A DNA stretch of 41,809 nt from NCBI GenBank assembly GCA_945883285.1, contig CAMCXH010000006.1, positions 1 through 41,809 of the forward strand. The letters are read 5' to 3'. Below the pieces are notes generated by a model. That model was not told the DNA's origin. It saw only the letters and a list, made by a program, of their open reading frames with translations, and made no database searches. Both the position numbers and the translations under genes were made by a program. The stretch comes from Bordetella parapertussis. Its GTDB lineage: Bacteria > Pseudomonadota > Gammaproteobacteria > Burkholderiales > Burkholderiaceae_E. How positions within the stretch are numbered: position 1 is the stretch's first letter; each line of letters opens with the position of its first letter. This document shows, piece by piece, positions 1 to 7,911 of this stretch.

Positions 1-1560
1 TTCATTGGCAATGCCGCGCTGACGGTTCAGGGCGGCTGATCCCTTCTCGATCCGCTCGGGCGCGACAGCACTGGTCGGATCGATCCGCACCCAGCCCTTG
101 CCCGCGAGCCAGACTTCAGCCCAGGCATGGGCATCGGACTGCCGCACGATCCAGTAGTCGTCGGCCGGATTCGCTTCGCCGCCCTGATAGCCGGTCACCA
201 CGCGGGCAGGGATGTCGAGCGCCCGCATCAGCACGACGAAAGCGCTTGCATAGTGTTCGCAAAAGCCGGCTCGGGTCTCGAACAGAAACCGGTCGACCGG
301 ATTGTCTTCAAGCAGCGGTGGGGTGAGCGTGTAGCGAAAATCGGCGTCATGAAACATCGACAGCGCCCGCTTGACCAGCGCGCCGTTGTCGGTCTCTTCA
401 TTGCGCCAGCGCGCGGCAAGCTCGAGCGTGCGGCGATGATATCCGGGCGGCAATTGCACCCAGTTCTGCAGGGACAGCGGGGTTTCGTTCAAGCCGATCG
501 AGGCATCAAGGCGAGCGCTCGCATTGAAACGGGTCCGTGCGGTCAGCGGGTCGGCGGCGAGCATGTCGAAATCCGGCGACACTGAGACCGCAAGGTCGGG
601 TGCGTTCGGGACCGAGGCCGGTACGTCGAGTGCGAAAAGCCATCGTCCTGAATGCGGCTCAAGCGTGGTCCGGTAATAGAGCGCTGCCCCGCCTTCGGGC
701 AGGGTGGTCTGTGCTGCCGGGCGCGGGCCGATGTCGGCACGCACCGCACGCCAGACCTTGCCGTCGAAGTGGCCCAGCGTCGGGCCGCGCCAGTACATCT
801 GCGACTGTGCCGGCGCGCGCCCTTCAAACTGCACCCGAAAGGCCACGTCGTCGTTGTTGGCCAGATTGGAGATCTGTCCGGGCGACATGGTGTCCGACAT
901 GCCGGTGCTGCCTGAATGCGCATCGTTGGGCAGTCCCCACAAAGGCCCATTGATCCGGGGAAAGAGCACGAACAGTGCGGCTGCCAGCGGCAGTGCCTGC
1001 AGCAGCATCACGCCGACTGTCGTCAGTCGTCGGCGCAGGCTGACTTCGCGCTGGCCGAACTGCATGGTGAGCAGGGTGGCCAGCAGCCCCACCACCGCAA
1101 GCAGGCTCGCGGCAGCGGCAAAGATCGATTGCGACTCGAAAAAGCCGGTGACCAGAATGAAAAAACACAGGAAGACGACCACGAAGTGATCGCGTCTGGC
1201 TCGGATCTCCATCAGCTTGAGCCCCAGGAACAACACCAGGAGCGCGACGCCCGCTTCGCGCCCGAACAAGGTGCCGTATTGGGCCAGGACGCCGGCGGTG
1301 CAGGCGGCCGCGGCTGCGATGCTCAGCACCTTGCCCGGAAGCGGTCGGCCCGCGAAGACCAGGCCGGTTCGCCACAGGAAAAGCACACAAAAACCGGCCG
1401 CGCACCACAGCGGCAGATAGAAGAGTTGCGGTGCAACGGCCAGGGCAATCGATCCCAGCAAAAAGAGGGTGTCGCGCCGCTCGCGCTCCCAGACGCCACC
1501 AAGCGTGCCGCCCATCACCCGCATCGAAAACATGACGCCCCGGTCGCGAAAACCTGCCAT
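1..1560 (-). CDS. Transglutaminase-like membrane protein (TgpA/DUF3488 type), 3' end cut off by window edge
   Basis: A 520-residue N-terminal part is visible; the gene runs off the left edge. The first ~200 residues are a row of hydrophobic segments, as in the DUF3488/TgpA family. A soluble transglutaminase-like domain follows, with the expected catalytic triad: Cys in RAGFCEHYASAF, His in SDAHAWAEVW and Asp in RIDPTSAV. TgpA proteins are inner-membrane proteins with a periplasmic papain-like domain. The start at 1560 (MAGFRDRGVMF) lies 14 bp after the stop of the DUF58 gene, so the MoxR, DUF58 and transglutaminase genes form one operon, a common trio in proteobacteria. The physiological substrate is not known from sequence. 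The family call is firm. Confidence 0.9.
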   Translation of the reverse strand, partial: MAGFRDRGVMFSMRVMGGTLGGVWERERRDTLFLLGSIALAVAPQLFYLPLWCAAGFCVLFLWRTGLVFAGRPLPGKVLSIAAAAACTAGVLAQYGTLFGREAGVALLVLFLGLKLMEIRARRDHFVVVFLCFFILVTGFFESQSIFAAAASLLAVVGLLATLLTMQFGQREVSLRRRLTTVGVMLLQALPLAAALFVLFPRINGPLWGLPNDAHSGSTGMSDTMSPGQISNLANNDDVAFRVQFEGRAPAQSQMYWRGPTLGHFDGKVWRAVRADIGPRPAAQTTLPEGGAALYYRTTLEPHSGRWLFALDVPASVPNAPDLAVSVSPDFDMLAADPLTARTRFNASARLDASIGLNETPLSLQNWVQLPPGYHRRTLELAARWRNEETDNGALVKRALSMFHDADFRYTLTPPLLEDNPVDRFLFETRAGFCEHYASAFVVLMRALDIPARVVTGYQGGEANPADDYWIVRQSDAHAWAEVWLAGKGWVRIDPTSAVAPERIEKGSAALNRQRGIANE

Positions 1561-1574
1561 CGGTCTGCCTTCGC

Positions 1575-2546
1575 TCAGACCTGCGCCAGCGCCAGCGCCT
1601 GCAGGCACTCGGCCTGATGGCTTGCACCCGAGGCGCGGTCGATGGTGACCGAGTTCAGCTTCAGTCCATAGCTCAGGCCGGCCGATTCGGCATCGACCAC
1701 CCAGCGGGCCATGCGCGAAAGGCGATCTTCGGCCGACAGCGATGCCGACATCGCCGACCACTCCAGCCACAACTGGCCGCCGCCCCCGCCTTCGAATTCA
1801 AGCACCAGCAGGTCGTCCCGCCCGCTTCGCGCCATCGCCTTCCAGGCCAGCCGTCGCGTCGAGTCACCCTCGCGAAAGGCGCGGATTGACGAGAAATCAT
1901 CTTCGCCTCGTCCGCGTCCATTAAATTCATTGCCGATTGAACTGGATTCGGGAAGCGGTACTGCCGGCGTTTCGAGTCGCGGCAGGACCAGCATCCGGAC
2001 CTGGGGATGCCACCAGGCCCAGGCCTGCCACAAGCCCAGCGGCCAGCGGGTCGACAGTCGCATGCGCGGGGCGGTCTGCCAGCCGCGTCGATCGGTGGGC
2101 AAGGCCACATCAATCAGCTGATCGACGCCGGCCGCAACGTCGATCAGGGTCGACTGCGCATTGCCGGGCACGGTCAGTTCGATCGCATAGCGTGCCCGGC
2201 CCCTGGCGTTTTGCAGGATCAGGCCGAGCTCGGCGAGTTCGCCGGCATGGACCGGTTCGGCGCGACCGGCGCGCAATGTCAGGCCGAGCAGGTTGCGCCA
2301 GGTGTGCAGCATCGAGACCAGACCGACCCCGATCAGCAGGAAGGTCAACGCATAGCCGAGTGACAGTGCATAGTTGACCGAGGTCAGCAGCATGATGATC
2401 AGCACCACACCGAACATCAGCCCGGCACGGGTCGGCAGGATGAAGATCTTGCGCCGGTCAAGGCGCAGGTCGCCGTTATGCGGGCCGCGTGCAATTCGGA
2501 TCACTGGCGCGATCCGCTCGACCCAGTTCATGGCGGCTGCGAGCAT
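1575..2546 (-). CDS. DUF58 domain protein
   Basis: A 323-residue protein. Two hydrophobic segments lie near the N-terminus (about residues 35-75, with GVVLIIMLLTSVNYALSLGY), then a DUF58 domain with the family motif SSIRAFREGDSTRRLAWKAM. DUF58 proteins have a degenerate von Willebrand A-like fold and are encoded beside MoxR ATPases; they are thought to be clients or partners of those ATPases. Here the gene sits between the MoxR gene (20 bp upstream) and the transglutaminase gene (14 bp downstream). ATG at 2546 gives the longest product; a second ATG at 2531 is also possible, and neither has a strong ribosome binding site. Confidence 0.88.
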   Translation of the reverse strand: MLAAAMNWVERIAPVIRIARGPHNGDLRLDRRKIFILPTRAGLMFGVVLIIMLLTSVNYALSLGYALTFLLIGVGLVSMLHTWRNLLGLTLRAGRAEPVHAGELAELGLILQNARGRARYAIELTVPGNAQSTLIDVAAGVDQLIDVALPTDRRGWQTAPRMRLSTRWPLGLWQAWAWWHPQVRMLVLPRLETPAVPLPESSSIGNEFNGRGRGEDDFSSIRAFREGDSTRRLAWKAMARSGRDDLLVLEFEGGGGGQLWLEWSAMSASLSAEDRLSRMARWVVDAESAGLSYGLKLNSVTIDRASGASHQAECLQALALAQV

Positions 2547-2566
2547 CGCGAATCAGCCTGCGCCGC

Positions 2567-3490
2567 TCAGGGCACGCCCACTGACTTCGACAGCTCGGCG
2601 ACCATCTCGGCGCGGGCCCGATGGCTTGTTGCCGCGCCCTTGGCCGGCTTCAGGCGATGACCCGCAACCGCGGTCAGCACCGCCTGTACATCGTCGGGCA
2701 GCACATGGTTGCGCCCGTCGAGCAAGGCCCAGGCACGCGACGCCTGCAGCAGTGCCAGTCCGGCACGCGGGCTCAGTCCTTCCGAAAAGAGCGGCGAGCG
2801 CCGGCTGTAGGTCAGCAGGTTCTGGACATAGTCGAGCAGCGCCGGTGCGGTCCGGATCAGCCTGAGCGAGGCTTGTGCATCGACCAGCTCGCCTGCGGTC
2901 ATCTGGGGCTGGAGCGACGACAGCAGTTCGCGACGGTCATGACCCTCAAGCAGGGTTCGCTCGGCTTTCGGGTCAGGGTAGCCGAGCTCGATGCACATCA
3001 GGAAGCGGTCGAGCTGCGACTCGGGCAAGGGAAAGGTGCCGATCTGATCCTGCGGGTTCTGGGTGGCGATCACGAAGAAGGGATCGGGCAGGCGCCGCGG
3101 TGCGCCGTCAATCGAGACTTGTCTTTCTTCCATTGCCTCGAGCAGCGCACTTTGTGTCTTGGGCGAGGCGCGATTGATCTCGTCGGCGAGCAGCACCTGG
3201 GAGAACACCGGACCGGGATGAAAGGTAAAACGGTTGTTATCGCGCTCGAACACCGACACGCCGACGATATCGGCGGGCAGCAGGTCATTGGTGAACTGCA
3301 CCCGCTTGAAGGCCAGTCCGAGCGAAATCGACAGCGCCTGCGCAAGCGTCGTCTTGCCGACGCCGGGCAGGTCTTCGATGAGCAGGTGGCCGCGTGCCAG
3401 CAGGCACGCCAGCGCCAGGCGAATCTGCGGTTGCTTGCCGACCACGACACTGCCAACCTGCGCAGCGACAGCCTGAATACGTTCGAGCAT
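2567..3490 (-). CDS. MoxR-family AAA ATPase
   Basis: A 307-residue AAA+ ATPase. Walker A is EDLPGVGKTTLA (residues 39-50), Walker B is LLADEINR (100-107), and the MoxR hallmark KTQSALLEAMEERQV follows at about 111-125. The arginine-rich C-terminal lid has SPRAGLALLQASRAWALL, usual for MoxR. The length fits the family. MoxR ATPases act as chaperone-like remodelers for products of neighbouring genes, here the DUF58 and transglutaminase proteins. It is the first gene of this minus-strand operon, with AGGAT upstream of the ATG. It is divergent from the crotonase gene at 3644. Confidence 0.93.
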   Translation of the reverse strand: MLERIQAVAAQVGSVVVGKQPQIRLALACLLARGHLLIEDLPGVGKTTLAQALSISLGLAFKRVQFTNDLLPADIVGVSVFERDNNRFTFHPGPVFSQVLLADEINRASPKTQSALLEAMEERQVSIDGAPRRLPDPFFVIATQNPQDQIGTFPLPESQLDRFLMCIELGYPDPKAERTLLEGHDRRELLSSLQPQMTAGELVDAQASLRLIRTAPALLDYVQNLLTYSRRSPLFSEGLSPRAGLALLQASRAWALLDGRNHVLPDDVQAVLTAVAGHRLKPAKGAATSHRARAEMVAELSKSVGVP

Positions 3491-3600
3491 TGCGGTTCAT
3501 CCTTTGGAGCGCAGTGTAATCTAGGGTTCGAATACGACTGACCGTCGCCCGATGGTCGGCGGAAATCGCGGCATTACGTCACATCCTGTGGTGTCGTGGC

Positions 3601-3621
3601 CGCAAACGGGACGCTTTTGCG
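3601..3621. promoter_or_regulatory. Inverted repeat upstream of crotonase gene, candidate operator
   Basis: CGCAAA, a 9-bp spacer and TTTGCG form a perfect 6-bp-arm inverted repeat, ending 12 bp before the AGGAGA ribosome binding site of the crotonase-fold gene. It is in the 153-bp divergent gap between moxR and that gene. The position suits a repressor site, but there is no direct evidence for which protein binds. Confidence 0.25.
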
Positions 3622-3643
3622 ACCCCTCTAACAGGAGACTCCG

Positions 3644-4477
3644 ATGGCCAGTCAACTCGCGGCAACCGGGCATTCCCTGGCGGCCTCCGACACCCTGTCG
3701 CCTGCAGCGGGCGTCGAGCCGCTCGAGCGCATCGATCGGGGGCCGGTGGCCTGGTTGTGGCTCAATCGCCCGTCGGCCTACAACGCCTTGTCGGAGGAAC
3801 TGCTGACCGCGCTTCAAGATCAGCTCGATGCGATTGCGCGTGATGACGCGGTCAGAGCGGTGGTCATCGCTGCACGGGGCAAGGCTTTTTGCGCCGGACA
3901 CGACCTTCGCGAGATGCGCGCCGCGCCGGAGCTGGCGAGCTATCAGCATCTCTTTGCGCGTTGCAGCCGCATGATGATGACGCTGCAGCGCATGCCGCAG
4001 CCGGTGATCGCCCGTGTGCAGGGCCTGGCGACTGCCGCAGGCTGCCAGCTGGTGGCCGCCTGCGACCTGGCTGTGGCCGCTGACGATGCCCGCTTTGCGG
4101 TGTCGGGCGTCAATCTCGGTCTGTTCTGCTCGACGCCCGCGGTGCCTTTGTCGCGCAATCTTTCGCGCAAGGCGGCCATGAAAATGCTGCTGACCGGCGA
4201 TTTCATCGACGCGGCACGGGCGCGCGACGACGGTCTGATCAATGACTGCGTGCCACCCGCCGAGCTCGACGCGGCGATCGAGGCCTTGCTTGCACGCATC
4301 GTCTCCAAGCCTCGTGAAGCCATCGCGGCCGGGAAAGGCCTCTTTTATCGACAGCTCGAGATGGGTTCAGAGGCGGCCTATCAGCTGGCCGGTCAGACCA
4401 TGGCTTGCAACATGATGGATGACAGCGCTCTTGAGGGCGTGTCGGCCTTCATCGAGAAGCGACCGCCTAACTGGTGA
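3644..4477 (+). CDS. Enoyl-CoA hydratase/isomerase family protein, ECHDC3-like
   Basis: A 277-residue crotonase-fold protein. The ATG follows AGGAGA by 5 nt. The CoA/oxyanion-hole motif is AFCAGHDLRE (81-90), and the second oxyanion segment is GLATAAGCQLVAACDLAVA (127-145). Both positions that carry catalytic Glu in classical enoyl-CoA hydratase are changed: the first reads AAGCQL (Gln135), and the second lies in NLGLFCSTPAV with no Glu. That pattern matches the ECHDC3-like branch, whose reaction is not settled. A simple hydratase role should therefore not be assumed. It is 48 bp from the next oxidoreductase gene and probably co-transcribed with it. Confidence 0.88.
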   Translation: MASQLAATGHSLAASDTLSPAAGVEPLERIDRGPVAWLWLNRPSAYNALSEELLTALQDQLDAIARDDAVRAVVIAARGKAFCAGHDLREMRAAPELASYQHLFARCSRMMMTLQRMPQPVIARVQGLATAAGCQLVAACDLAVAADDARFAVSGVNLGLFCSTPAVPLSRNLSRKAAMKMLLTGDFIDAARARDDGLINDCVPPAELDAAIEALLARIVSKPREAIAAGKGLFYRQLEMGSEAAYQLAGQTMACNMMDDSALEGVSAFIEKRPPNW

Positions 4478-4525
4478 GTTGATTTAAGGTTCAAGACAAA
4501 AAATTTTTTTTCCAGAGAGTAGCTA

Positions 4526-5563
4526 ATGATGACCACCACCACACTCAATCGCCGCGTCCTGCTTGCATCGAGGCCGATCGGACTGCCCACGCCTGCCAAC
4601 TGGCAGATCGCCGATGCGCCGATGCCGGCGCTGCCGCCTGGCGGCGTTCTCGTCAGAAATCTCATGCTGTCGCTCGATCCGGCGATGCGCGGATGGATGA
4701 ACGAGGGACGCAGCTATATCGAGGCGGTCGGCATCGGTGATGTCATGCGTGCCGGTGGCGTCGGCCGCATCATCGCCTCCGATACCCCGGCCTTTGCGGT
4801 TGGCGACCCGGTGAGCGGCATGCTGGGCGTGCAGCAGTTCTGTGCAATCGAGGCCAAAGCGCTGGCGCTGACCGGACTGTCGCGCATCGACGTTGGCATG
4901 GCACCGCTGCCAAAATGGCTCAATGCACTCGGCATGCCTGGCATGACCGCCTACTTCGGGCTGCTCGATGTCGGTCAGCCCAAAGCCGGTGAGACCGTCG
5001 TTGTCTCGGGGGCGGCCGGCGCGGTCGGCCAGACCGTCGGCCAGGTCGCCCGAATCAAGGGCTGTCGGGTGGTCGGCATTGCCGGCGGCGCGGCGAAATG
5101 CGAGTTCGTGGTCAAGGAACTCGGCTTTGACGCCTGCATCGACTACAAGGCCGGCAGCGTGCGCGACGGCTTGAAGGCCCATTGCCCCAAGGGGGTCGAT
5201 GTCTACTTCGACAATGTCGGCGGCGACATCCTCGATACCGTGCTCACCCGCATCAACATGAAGGCGCGCATCGTGATCTGCGGCGCGATCTCGCAGTACA
5301 ACGCCACCGCACCGGTCAAGGGGCCAGCGAACTATCTGTCGCTGCTGGTCAATCGCGCCCGCATGGAAGGCATCGTGGTCTTCGACTATGCAAAACGCTA
5401 TCCCGAGGCGGTCCGCGAGATTGCCGGCTGGATGGCGCAGGGAAAATTCATCTCTCGCGAAGACATCGTCGAGGGCATCGATCATTTCCCCGAGACGCTG
5501 CTCAAGCTGTTTTCGGGCGAGAACTTCGGCAAGCTGGTGCTCAAGGTCGCCGACGACGCCTGA
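4526..5563 (+). CDS. NADP-dependent oxidoreductase, MDR superfamily (prostaglandin reductase/YfmJ type)
   Basis: A 345-residue medium-chain dehydrogenase/reductase. It carries the family N-terminal sequence NLMLSLDPAMRGWM (45-58) and the nucleotide-binding motif SGAAGAVG (161-168), and lacks the zinc ligands of alcohol dehydrogenases. Relatives reduce the double bond of alpha,beta-unsaturated ketones and aldehydes with NADPH. It follows the crotonase-fold gene in the same direction and ends facing the iclR gene. Two adjacent ATG codons occur at 4526 and 4529, with AGAGAG upstream. The natural substrate cannot be deduced; a role in reducing an enone intermediate of the neighbouring acyl-CoA pathway is an inference. 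Confidence 0.9.
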   Translation: MMTTTTLNRRVLLASRPIGLPTPANWQIADAPMPALPPGGVLVRNLMLSLDPAMRGWMNEGRSYIEAVGIGDVMRAGGVGRIIASDTPAFAVGDPVSGMLGVQQFCAIEAKALALTGLSRIDVGMAPLPKWLNALGMPGMTAYFGLLDVGQPKAGETVVVSGAAGAVGQTVGQVARIKGCRVVGIAGGAAKCEFVVKELGFDACIDYKAGSVRDGLKAHCPKGVDVYFDNVGGDILDTVLTRINMKARIVICGAISQYNATAPVKGPANYLSLLVNRARMEGIVVFDYAKRYPEAVREIAGWMAQGKFISREDIVEGIDHFPETLLKLFSGENFGKLVLKVADDA

Positions 5564-5570
5564 TCTCGGC

Positions 5571-5591
5571 GCGGGGCTTAAGACGCCCCGC
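5571..5591. terminator. GC hairpin between convergent genes, possible bidirectional terminator
   Basis: GCGGGGC (5571-5577) and GCCCCGC (5585-5591) form a perfect 7-bp stem with the loop TTAAGAC. It sits directly after the oxidoreductase stop and overlaps the iclR stop codon. There is no T-tract on either side, so it is not a textbook intrinsic terminator. Confidence 0.4.
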
Positions 5592-6360
5592 CCGACAGCG
5601 CCCGGGTCACCCGCTCGGCCAGGGCGCCGAGGTCGCTGGCCAGTGCCTTGATGCGGGCTGCATCGAGCTGGGCGCTGAAGGACGCACCGCCAATTGTCAT
5701 GGTCGGTTTGCGACTCGGATCGAAAACCGGCACGGCCAGGATCGTTGCGCCGCGCTGGTATTGCCCGTCATCAATGGCATAGCCGCGCTCACGGGTTTTC
5801 ACGACCGACGCCCAGTAGTCTTCGAAGCTCGGCGCGCTGTCCCAGCGCAGGGCGCCGAAGCGGCTGCGGATCTCGGCTTTGGTCATGCCGCTGAAGGCGG
5901 CCATGCAGCGGCCGGATGCGCCGGCGAAGGTCGGAATGCGCGTGCCTACCGTCATCTGCACCCGGATCGCATTGTGGTTCTCGGAGACGTGCACCAGCGT
6001 CATTCGCTCGGTGTTGAGTGTCTGCCACATGACCACGGTCACCTCATGGCGCACCGCGATCTCATTGAGATGGGGCTCGACGAGTTTGACGAGTGAGGCG
6101 CGATCGAGCGCCCCCTGGGCGAGTTCGACCACGCCGAGCCCGATCGCATAGGACTTGGTTTCGTCGTCGAACGTCACCAGCCCTTCATGCACCAGCGTGC
6201 GCAGCAGGTTGAAGCAGGTGCTGGCATTCAGGTCGAGGTCACGGGCGATGCGCGTGACGCCGGTTGGCCCGCGGTTGCGAGCCAGGTAGCGCAGTACCCC
6301 CAGCCCGCTCACCAGGGCACCCACCAGTTTCGGGGGCGATAAGGCGCGGGGCTCGCTCAT
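5578..6360 (-). CDS. IclR-family transcriptional regulator
   Basis: A 260-residue regulator. An N-terminal winged helix-turn-helix lies at about residues 12-75 (VSGLGVLRYLARNRGPTGVT, then DLNASTCFNLLRTL), followed by the IclR effector domain with FAGASGRCMAAFSGM and GYAIDDGQYQRGATILAVPV. IclR proteins bind small acids or aromatic metabolites and control adjacent catabolic operons as repressors or activators. The start overlaps the stop of the DUF35 gene by 4 bp (ATGA), so the regulator is the last gene of the acyl-CoA dehydrogenase-thiolase-DUF35 operon and probably regulates it and the divergent SDR operon. The effector is unknown. Confidence 0.93.
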   Translation of the reverse strand: MSEPRALSPPKLVGALVSGLGVLRYLARNRGPTGVTRIARDLDLNASTCFNLLRTLVHEGLVTFDDETKSYAIGLGVVELAQGALDRASLVKLVEPHLNEIAVRHEVTVVMWQTLNTERMTLVHVSENHNAIRVQMTVGTRIPTFAGASGRCMAAFSGMTKAEIRSRFGALRWDSAPSFEDYWASVVKTRERGYAIDDGQYQRGATILAVPVFDPSRKPTMTIGGASFSAQLDAARIKALASDLGALAERVTRALSGGAS

Positions 6361-6776
6361 CGGGGTTGCACCGGCACGGCTTGCGGCAGTGGCCAGGGCG
6401 AATCGTTGGCCTCGAAGATCACGCGGACCCGATCGCCGATCCTGGCGGTGGCCGGATCATCACCGTGCCAGTTCATCATCATGCGAAAGCCCTCATCCAG
6501 ATCGATCAGCGCAATGACATAGGGTACGTCCTCCTTGAACGCAGCCGTGGGCGCACGATGCACGGTGGTGTGCGAGTGGATGCTCCCGAATGCCGCCGAT
6601 TCCTGCCATGTCAGCGAGTCATTGCCGCAGCTCGGGCAGTGGTTGGCCGGCGGAAACTGGGCGCGCGTGCAGTTTTTGCAATGCTGGAAAACCAGTCTGC
6701 CTTGCGCTGCCGCCTGCCAGAAGGGCAGGGTTTCGGCGGTGGGCCTGGGAATCGGTTTGGCGGGCGTCATGATCAT
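6357..6776 (-). CDS. Zn-ribbon/OB-fold DUF35 protein, partner of thiolase-fold protein
   Basis: A 139-residue protein with an N-terminal rubredoxin-like zinc ribbon (Cys33, Cys36, Cys47, Cys50, in HCKNC and HCPSC) and a C-terminal OB fold containing VPYVIALIDLDEGFRMM. DUF35 proteins form complexes with thiolase-fold enzymes such as the archaeal acetoacetyl-CoA thiolase system, BbsAB of toluene catabolism and steroid side-chain aldolases (Ltp2 with ChsH2). Here the gene overlaps the stop of the thiolase-fold gene by 4 bp, which supports translational coupling and a stoichiometric complex. ATG at 6776 or the in-frame ATG two codons later may be used. Confidence 0.92.
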   Translation of the reverse strand: MIMTPAKPIPRPTAETLPFWQAAAQGRLVFQHCKNCTRAQFPPANHCPSCGNDSLTWQESAAFGSIHSHTTVHRAPTAAFKEDVPYVIALIDLDEGFRMMMNWHGDDPATARIGDRVRVIFEANDSPWPLPQAVPVQPR

Positions 6777-7909
6777 GAGCGTCCCAGGATGAGTGAGCAG
6801 TGCGCCGACAGGATGCCGCCGTCGCCATGGACGAAGGCGGTTCGGGCGTCTTTGACCTGGCGTGCGTCGGCCTCACCACGCAACTGGCGAACCGCCTCGA
6901 CGATATGGAACATGCCGCCAGCCGCACCCGAGTGTCCAAAGGACAGCAGGCCGCCGTGGGTATTGCAGGGCAGCTTGCCGCCCAGACCGAGTTCGCCGGC
7001 GAGTGCCGCGACGCCCGCCTGCCCGCGCTCGAAAAAGCCCATCGATTCGAGCTCGACCAGCAGGGTGATGGTGAAGGAGTCGTAGATCTGCGCGACATCG
7101 ATGTCGGCGGGCTTGAGGCCGGCCTGCGCAAACGCCCGCTGCGAGGACTGCTTGCAGCCGAAGTCGGTCAGGCTGGGCGCAGCCACGATGTGTTCATGCG
7201 TGTGGCCCTGGCCCATGCCGAGCACTTTCAGCGGCGCCCGTGTGTCGCGACCGGCATCGGCCGCGCTCACGATCACCGCAGCCCCACCGTCCGACACCAG
7301 ACAGCAGTCGAGCAGGCGCAGCGGCGAACTGATCACCCGCGAGCGCATCACATCGTCGAGGCTGATCGGCTCGCGCTTGTGGGCATCGGGATGGCGGGCG
7401 GCATGGCGACGGTGTTCGACCGAGATCGCGGCCAGCTGCTCGAGGGTGGCGCCGTATTCATGCAGATAGCGCTGTGCGACCAGGCCATAGGCTGGCGGAA
7501 TGCCGATGCCGTAAGGGCGCTCGAACTGCGCATGGCCGAACTCGGCGAGAGCCGCCACCGCCCCGTCGCGGGACATGCCGGTGGCGCGGTTGTCGCCGGT
7601 CACGCACAAGACATGGCGGCACTGGCCGGTGGCTACCAGCGACTCGGCGAGCATCACCATGATGCAGGCGGTGGTGCCGCCTGACTGCAGGGCGGTGCAG
7701 ACATTGGGATGGATGCCGACGAATTCGCAAAACGCCGAGGCCAGCATCGGATGCGGCTCGGCCAGCGAATAGGCGCACAGCACGCCGTCGATATCCGACC
7801 ATTTCAGGCCGGCGTCATCGAGTGCGCCGCGCGCGGCCTCTTCATGCAGGCTCAGGCAGCTCGAGCCTGCAAGCTCGCCGACCCGGGTGTTGCCAACGCC
7901 GCTGATCAT
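6773..7909 (-). CDS. Thiolase-fold (SCP-x/Ltp2-like) protein, probable CoA-dependent retro-aldolase
   Basis: A 378-residue thiolase-superfamily protein of the SCP-x branch. The start chosen is MISGVGNTRVGELAG at 7909, 2 bp after the upstream gene's stop; the frame remains open far upstream, but that part is a shadow of the acyl-CoA dehydrogenase. The usual nucleophile motif (NCATGSTA in SCP-x) aligns with LQSGGTTA (74-81), so the Cys is replaced, most simply by Gln75. The catalytic HDxF motif reads YDSF (Tyr276). The GHP motif reads GHSGAAGG (His326 kept). Loss of Cys and gain of Tyr are features of Ltp2-type aldolases, which work with DUF35 partners and split beta-hydroxyacyl-CoA. The aldolase role is inferred; thiolase activity is unlikely. 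Confidence 0.9.
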   Translation of the reverse strand: MISGVGNTRVGELAGSSCLSLHEEAARGALDDAGLKWSDIDGVLCAYSLAEPHPMLASAFCEFVGIHPNVCTALQSGGTTACIMVMLAESLVATGQCRHVLCVTGDNRATGMSRDGAVAALAEFGHAQFERPYGIGIPPAYGLVAQRYLHEYGATLEQLAAISVEHRRHAARHPDAHKREPISLDDVMRSRVISSPLRLLDCCLVSDGGAAVIVSAADAGRDTRAPLKVLGMGQGHTHEHIVAAPSLTDFGCKQSSQRAFAQAGLKPADIDVAQIYDSFTITLLVELESMGFFERGQAGVAALAGELGLGGKLPCNTHGGLLSFGHSGAAGGMFHIVEAVRQLRGEADARQVKDARTAFVHGDGGILSAHCSLILGRS

Positions 7910-7911
7910 GC

